64,000 bases of DNA from positions 558,001 to 622,000 of the forward strand of contig PZJY01000002.1 of assembly GCA_031472005.1 (NCBI GenBank), in the 5' to 3' direction. This stretch comes from Tetracladium setigerum (Eukaryota; Ascomycota; Leotiomycetes; Helotiales). Made by a program: the position numbers and the translations under genes. The notes below the pieces were generated by a model. It did no database searches. It saw only the letters and a program-made list of their open reading frames with translations, and was not told the DNA's origin. Positions 57,982 to 64,000 of this stretch are shown here, piece by piece (within the stretch, counting starts at the first letter, position 1; every line of letters starts with the position of its first letter).

Positions 57982-60783
57982 ATGGAGACGACACTTCCTC
58001 CAAAGCAACCCCTGACCAACGGTCAATCTCCGTTGGTACAGTTCGAAAAGGTACGTTTGCCGCTCTCTCTTTCCGGTTCTTTGCGCGTCTATGATGAAAT
58101 ATCTGGTAAAAGGTCCGACTGCTTCAAAAGCTTGCTCTGGTTTTGGCCTGGGCTATGAATACCTGCAGTTGTTATTGAGGACGATATTTCCAAAGATTTC
58201 CAGGCTCGTCTCTGCAGTCTATGAATATCAGGCAAAACTGAGCTCACAAGAGCTTGTGAGACTTCAGTGAAATTCATTGATACATCAATGCTGTTGGCAC
58301 CACGCTATCAGGAGTTATTGGCCGACGCCCTCGGGCTCATAACCAAAGGCTGCGGTGGACATTATCTTTCTATGCGTCTGAGCGGCTGTGGAGATTCGAT
58401 GGATTTATTTGAGATAACAACTGCACATTCCAGCCAGAAGCACAAAGCCGCCCAAGTTGCAGGTTGATGACTATCAAAACTGAAAAGACCTGAGACGCTT
58501 GTGTTCAATTTACTCACTAATCTTCTTCTTTTGAGGCACAAAATTAACCATGAACTACAGGACCAGCTACGAGACGCTAGAGTTGAGAATATAAATGCAA
58601 AGCCCAAACAAGGGATACGGAAGACGTGTTCTAGCTGCAAGTTGGCGGAAACACCGGAACGCACATTCATTCGATGCTCAGTATGCCCAAGGGCATGGCA
58701 TATGAGTTGTTATAATACGACTATGAAGGAGGTAGTAGCTGGCAATACAATTTTTTACCAATTCGGTGGAGAGGGCGATCTCTTGTAAATTACACTCTAA
58801 ACCTCTCGGCTCTTCTCAAATACAGGCTAACTCGTTCTGCAGCAAGATCATTACTTGCAAAACATGCAGGGATATGGAGGCTGATAAGCTTGGTTTGGTG
58901 AAAATCTGCTCCGTCCCAATATGTGGCAAGCCTGTCCAACCATCACAACAGTCATCTTTGTGTCAACAACATGAAAGTGAGAGAAGTGCCGCCGGGACCA
59001 ACAGATTGGCCAACGGTCCGAGACGCTGTGCGGAGCCCGGCTGCATTACTATCATTGATATCTACAATCTTTCTACGACAAAAGCCTTCTGTACTGTTCA
59101 TGAAACGCAGAGAATGTTTCAACGAGCATCAGAAGCGCGAAACGTTCCTTTGCCAGCTCTTCCAGCATCTAGACCGTTCAAAAAGCAAAAACTCAATCTG
59201 AATGAGGAAGGGAAAGCAATAATGAGGGAGAACCGTTCGAAGAAGAAGAAGAGCGTCAATTTGCGAGCAGAGCCATCTATGGTTAATACGCATAAGGCGG
59301 CGAAGGGAGTAATACCTTCAAATACAAAAACATGCGACCAAAATCAAAAAGGGACGGGGAGAATTAATGTTTCATCCCTTTCGGGCTCTCGAGCTCAATG
59401 TTGACGGGCATTGACAGCGCATCGGCTCCGAATATATCTTCGAGATCATTCGCGACAAAGAATCCGCCTCATGGAAATACTTTCCTGGATCCAAGCCACA
59501 GGCCAGAAGGCGACAGGAACGTCTCAATGCCAACCATAAGCCCAGTTTTTGTTCCTAGTCAGCAATCGATGGATAGGCTAAAAGGCAACGAAAACGTCTC
59601 ATCTTCAACAGCAAGCCAACATGACCCTGCCAACCGCGCAAACTCCCCAAACTTGGAAGAAGACAGTCCCGACTCTCAGCTGGCACAAGAGATTCAAGCA
59701 ACTTTTACACCATTCGCAGAGCATACAATATCCGCAGCTTCTCCAAGGGACATGGTTGATCAATCTTCGATTTGTTCGGCGGATGAGGAGACGAGACAAT
59801 ATATTGAATTTGCGGGCTCGTTTTTGGATAAGGAATCGCAAGTGGATCTCAATGAAGACAGTGATCAAGACGAAGTTGATGAGGATTCGGACGACCTGAT
59901 CTCAGCCACAGCATTGAGACCGAGACGACCTAAGAAGATCAGCACCGATATTGTCATGAGTGAGGCTTCCCATACCGTCGTTCCGCAGTCTGTTGACCAC
60001 GCTATGGCTGTCACAGCCTGTGAGCCAATGGAGAATAATTCTTCCAGCACCAAGGCTCCGCGACCAATTAATTACACAATGGCCGAATCAACCTTCCCGT
60101 CAACAGTGAACGAGACTTCTAGCGTCAATATTTCGCCATCTGTTGATCACACAATGACTGGGTTAAATTCAACCTTGCCGGAAGACGAAGAATATCTAGG
60201 AGATGGGGGACATGTAGAAAATGAAGGGTTCCCAGAAGATGAGGAACCTCCACAAGTTGACGAATATCCAGAACCTGAAGCATGGCCGGAAGACGAAACG
60301 CATCCAGAAGACACAGTACATACAGTAGATGAAGAAGTAATCTTCGCGCTCATTCCGCTCAAAACTCCCTCATATATTGCAGCACAAAAGGCATCGACCG
60401 AAGAATTCGACCGGTGGCTAGCTCAACCACCAGCTGAAAAATCCATGATTGAACCCACCTCCAAAGAACTCCTCGACACCCAAGTCTGGGATTTTATTGA
60501 TCCGTCAAAAGTATGGCATGCTGAGCTTTCTGAAGACTGGCTCATTGCAAAGAGAGAGGAGATTCGGGAGCGAGGAGGTCGGAAGAGGAATTATGGCAAA
60601 CTGATTAGCGCGCAAAATCGCAAGGAGAAAGATGCGAATGGATGGAGCGACATTCAGTGCGAGCAGAGGAAGGTAATCACGGCCGAAAGAGAGGAGATTA
60701 GACGGAGAGTAGATGCAGCTTTGGGTCTCGAAGACTTTCACGGTTCGGGTTTCGAGCCACGAAAGATTGCTTTTCATCGATAG
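57982..60783 (+). CDS. PHD-finger protein with extra Cys/His modules; model uncertain, one frame break
   Basis: Probable chromatin protein. The proposed start (METTLPPKQPLTNGQS) joins by intron 58051-58168 to an alpha-helical exon (KISRLVSAVYEYQAKLSSQE). The next exon boundary, between about 58256 and 58500, is unclear. Then comes a PHD-like finger (CSSCKLAETPERTFIRCSVC, WHMSCYN); intron 58732-58825 leads to CSKIITCKTCRDM. Two similar modules follow, CSVPICGKP..LCQQHE and CAEPGCITI..FCTVHE, each with Cys-x4-Cys and Cys-x2-His; they resemble short zinc modules of chromatin factors, but I cannot name the family. The C-terminal half is acidic (Glu/Asp/Pro repeats such as PEDEEPPQVDEYPEPEAWPE). 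The halves are out of frame near 59374-59400, where one missing base, likely in GGG at 59383-59385, would join them. Two separate genes are the alternative. Confidence 0.65.
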
Positions 60784-62594
60784 GCCAGGCTACGAAGCAG
60801 GCAGTTTACAGATGTTTATATCGTCATAAAGATAGAGCACTGGATGGATGGATTCAATATTTGAAAATGACAGAGGTAGTAAGACGGCGGTAAAGAAGTT
60901 TAATGGTTGTTTTATAGCTGCATTTTTTTGGCGTTACAAAGGAGATACCCCAGTTGCAGGTTTACTACGAGCTATGAAAAGCATACAAAATAATTAGCAA
61001 TGAGCATACCTCCGTACCACTTTCGAAGCCTACAATTCAGTTAGTTGGCACTCAAATCGAGATAAAACAAGCACTTAAATAATCTGTCCTACACCTTCCC
61101 CATTTCTCCTTTCGCTGACTACGAAAAAACTCCACCGAGTACCTAATAACAAACACATCACAAGTAAATCATATATCCCTTCACCAATTCCAACCCTCAG
61201 AACACCAAGAGGAATAAAAAATCTGCACGTCCAACAAAACTCCAGGCAGATTCTTCTTTCAGCTCTTGCATAAATAAAAAATATAAAAATTCACGTATTC
61301 CAGCGAGCGAGTCCATGACACAACGAACGACGACACGACCCTACAGTACGGAGTTCGTCCGTTATTTTTGCCCAGACGGCATACGGATAGCGGATTCAGA
61401 AGTTCAGAACCAAGGAATCAAAAGTGAAGAATTCAGAAGATGGATCTTTTGTTGCATGTCGCAGAAGTGCCGTTCGTTCCTTTCGTTGCGTTCGACAGCT
61501 ACGAAGTATGTGGTGGCGGGAGCCTGTCTCGGAGAGACGGAATATGTAAATGGTGGTGTTGTTGGATATTTTTATGAGCTTCTTACATTTATGCTAAGAT
61601 TATTTCGGGAATTTGGGAGCATCCTTCATTTTTGAGAAATATAGTTTAATTATAGGTTTTTAAATTATCTTTTTTTTTTCGGATTATTAGCTCGAAATCT
61701 GGGGTCTAGAGGAAAGAACGAGAGGGAGGGCCAACTATCAGTGTTAAAGCAGTCCTTACCACTCACCATTCACCACCTACTACTCACAACTTACCTACCA
61801 TCCATTACTTTTGAATCTTTTGTCGGTATAATCTATGCTTTTATTTTGTTTTATTACTAGGTCGGTAATCTGTATAATGTAAATTAAAACCCATCTCAAC
61901 GTCAACGAAAGAGTGAGATTAGAGAGGGCTCTTGTCTCGTCTCAAGGAAATTTGAGTATAGTATGTCAAAGGAAGTAAAGAAGTGAGATATTGGTGGAAA
62001 ATGGAAAATGGGGGAAAGCCAAAAATAAAAAATAGAAAAAAAAGGTTGCAAAGTAGAAAAGTAGAAAAGTAGAAAAGTAGAAAAGTAGAAAGGTAAAAAA
62101 GTAGAAAAGTAGAACTTGCTTTTATCCTTATCTACTCTACAACTCATTTTAGAGCTATATTCATATGGACCCAAAGGCTTCAACAGTAGGTATGCTGAAT
62201 GTGCTGAACGCTACAAGCCTTCAACTACAGAGAAAGATGCGATATCGAACCTTAGCAATTCCACCCATCACCTACATCCACCAATTCCCCCCTCCTAAAA
62301 ATAAAGAACCACGCCACAAACAAAGTGCACTAGCACTGACAGTAGCCATAACATCAAAACAATTAAGAGAGTACCATACCAGGTAAGCTGCCGAAAAAAA
62401 AAGTTAGGTGAAACATATCTTGATTGGATTTGTATCTCGAATTTCTCGATTTGATAATATCACAAAAAAACAACAAAACGAAAAAACTCCCAATGCATCC
62501 GGCATATTTTGCAGTGTAAAGCTTTGTACAGTTTAAGAAGAGGAAAGACCCCCCCATTCCATCATTCTTGCCCGCTGGTCCCGCACGTAATCCT
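60784..62594. other. Intergenic between convergent genes
   Basis: 1.8 kb between the ends of the PHD and PSST genes. It carries an AAAAGTAGA tandem repeat near 62050-62113. No gene was recognised. Confidence 0.4.
62050..62113. repeat. AAAAGTAGA-type tandem repeat
   Basis: About six to seven copies of a 9-nt unit, with small changes in the last copies. Confidence 0.8.
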
Positions 62595-63725
62595 CTACTT
62601 TCTGTACCACATTCTCGTGCTATCAAAATATTAGCAAAACCACGCCAACGTATATATCTTCAAAACTTACATCTTTGTAAAGCGCATTTTTTTCTGTAGT
62701 TGGAAGATACCGTACATCAGGGCCTCCGAGGTTGGCGGGCATCCAGGGACATAGATATCAACCGGAACAATCCTATCACAACCCCTAACCACACTATAAC
62801 TATAGTGATAATACCCACCCCATTGGCACAACTACCCATAGAAATGACCCATCTCGGCTCTGGCATCTGATCATAGACCTGTCTCAGGGCGGGGGCCATC
62901 TTGTTCGTAAGTGTACCGGCGACAATCATGACATCGGATTGACGAGGCGAGGCACGGAAAATGATACCGAGGCGATCCTGATCGTAGCGGGGGGTGGAGA
63001 GATGCATCATTTCGACGGCGCAGCAGGCGAGACCGAAGGTCATGGGCCAGAGAGAGCCTTGTCGTGCCCAATTGGTCATTTGATCGAGTGTTGTCCTGTT
63101 GTTGGGTTTGATGTTAGCGATTCACCCTTGCAGTAAGAATCACTTCTTAAACCACCCAATCCAACCCGGCCCGGTCCAATTGAACCCCAATTCGCTTCGA
63201 CCAATCTCGTAGATATTCGAAATGCAATGGATGAGACGTGGTGCGATCCAATCCAATCCAATCCCATCTCATCTCATCCAATTAACCCCCAACCCGCTTC
63301 TCCCAACCCTTTATAAATCTCGAAACACAACAGATTCGAGGCATAGTGAGAAATAGAGAGAGAAGAGAAACATACAAAGCATATTGCATAACACCCTTCT
63401 TCCCCTCCTGACTAGGCAGAGGCACCTCCCTCCTCACCTTCCCGGTAACACTCAACGGCAAACCCCCCTCTCCATCGCGCGACACGACCGCCGCCGAAGC
63501 CGCCGTCTTCGAAGCCGTCGACGAGATAGCTGCAATTGATCGATATGGAAGGATGGCAGATGATGGTTTAGCTATATATACACGCACGGCGGATCCAATT
63601 GATTAGCTCGACAGTCTTTCTCGTGGCGAATGGGAGAGCTCGGGTAGGGTAGCTCGCAAGAGATAGAGATAGAGATACGTACCCCGGAGCGCCAGCGCGG
63701 CCGTCTTTCTTGGGACCGCAAACAT
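62595..63725 (-). CDS. Complex I PSST subunit (NDUFS7 / NuoB type), one frame break
   Basis: Nuclear-encoded subunit of mitochondrial NADH:ubiquinone oxidoreductase. It holds iron-sulfur cluster N2, the last electron donor to ubiquinone. About 215 aa in four exons (introns 63530-63682, 63096-63375, 62620-62670). A mitochondrial presequence begins MFAVPRKTAALALRGA. The core has the cluster ligands: the Cys pair in GLACCAVEMM, Cys in SMGSCANGGG and Cys in VPGCPPTSEAL. The conserved TNWARQGSLWPMTFG and ending TRMWYRK are present. The frame breaks at CCCC (62818-62821, + strand); restoring one base gives the invariant GGGYYHYSYSV. The second intron (280 nt) is long for this window and carries a CCAAT/CTCAT-type repeat near 63249-63285. 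Confidence 0.95.
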
Positions 63726-64000
63726 CGTGCTCGTCGGTTTTATGCGAAAGGGACGAGTGCAATGGAAACGGACGACGTGGGTGGTGGAGTGGAGTGCGCT
63801 GGATTGTTAGGTGTCGTTGTCGAAAATATACCTCCAAAAGTCGATGAGGTCGTCAGGAGGATTCGGGTGGGATTGATTGGTTGGCGGAAAAGTCACGTGC
63901 AGCTTGTACCACATCGAAGTATTTTGTGTACAGTAACTTAGTTGCACGCACAGCGATACTCAGTACACAAGGACCAAAGGAAAGAGCTCCGATATCGATG
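63726..64000. promoter_or_regulatory. Upstream region of PSST gene
   Basis: 275 bp to the window edge, upstream of the PSST start; its promoter should be here. Nothing else was seen. Confidence 0.4.

Noticed and set aside
58501..58828. A further frame break after the PHD finger near 58770
   Set aside because: An intron at 58732-58825 (94 nt) explains the frame change without any correction.
1..64000. Transposon, CRISPR array, viral insert or toxin cluster
   Set aside because: No transposase, reverse transcriptase, terminal repeats, spaced direct repeats, polyketide/peptide synthase or viral genes were seen on either strand.

Overview
The window is nuclear DNA of a filamentous ascomycete (Pezizomycotina). 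Genes are split by many short introns (about 41-60 nt, GT..AG, with CTAAC/CTGAC-like branch sites), intergenic gaps are 0.3-3 kb with pyrimidine-rich tracts 5' of genes, and the proteins are the fungal forms of housekeeping factors. The protein set looks closest to Leotiomycetes (Helotiales), but that is a judgement without a search. No transposon, virus, CRISPR array or biosynthetic cluster is visible.

Layout, left to right (strand): sphingolipid delta-4 desaturase (-), Ser/Thr-rich secreted wall-type protein (-), methionine aminopeptidase 2 (-), mitochondrial J-protein (+), VAP/Scs2 ER tether (-), UBA-UBX protein (+), RAD52 (-), Sts1/Cut8 proteasome tether (-), a large RGG-rich protein of unknown role (-), Aco2-type mitochondrial aconitase (+), a secreted protein with a hydrophobic C-terminal tail (-), tRNA-Arg(ACG) (-), Rsp5/NEDD4-type HECT E3 ligase (-), Pab2/PABPN1-like RRM protein (-), AHC1-like zinc-finger protein (-), Alba-domain protein (+), VTC1 (-), Tctex1 dynein light chain (+), F-box protein (+), Scy1 pseudokinase (-), PHD-finger protein (+), and the PSST/NDUFS7 subunit of complex I (-). 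The genes are functionally scattered and do not form a pathway; shared themes (ubiquitin/proteasome: UBX, Sts1, Rsp5, F-box; ER/membrane: VAP, Scy1) are probably coincidence.

The most striking feature is technical. Twelve of the 21 protein genes carry in total about 18 single-base frame breaks. Each is explained by one missing base, nearly always in a short homopolymer (typically C/G runs of 4-6 or A runs of 3). Because the breaks hit essential single-copy genes (RAD52, MetAP2, Rsp5, PSST) and all go in one direction, undercalled homopolymers in the assembly are far more likely than pseudogenes. Coordinates below therefore span the full genes across these breaks.

Biologically interesting items are: the Rsp5 catalytic cysteine codon split by the last intron, a 23-nt exon in Rsp5 and an 8-nt first coding exon in RAD52, four introns that are stop-free and multiples of three (so retention gives longer proteins), a GC-AG intron in VAP, and three proteins whose function I cannot name.
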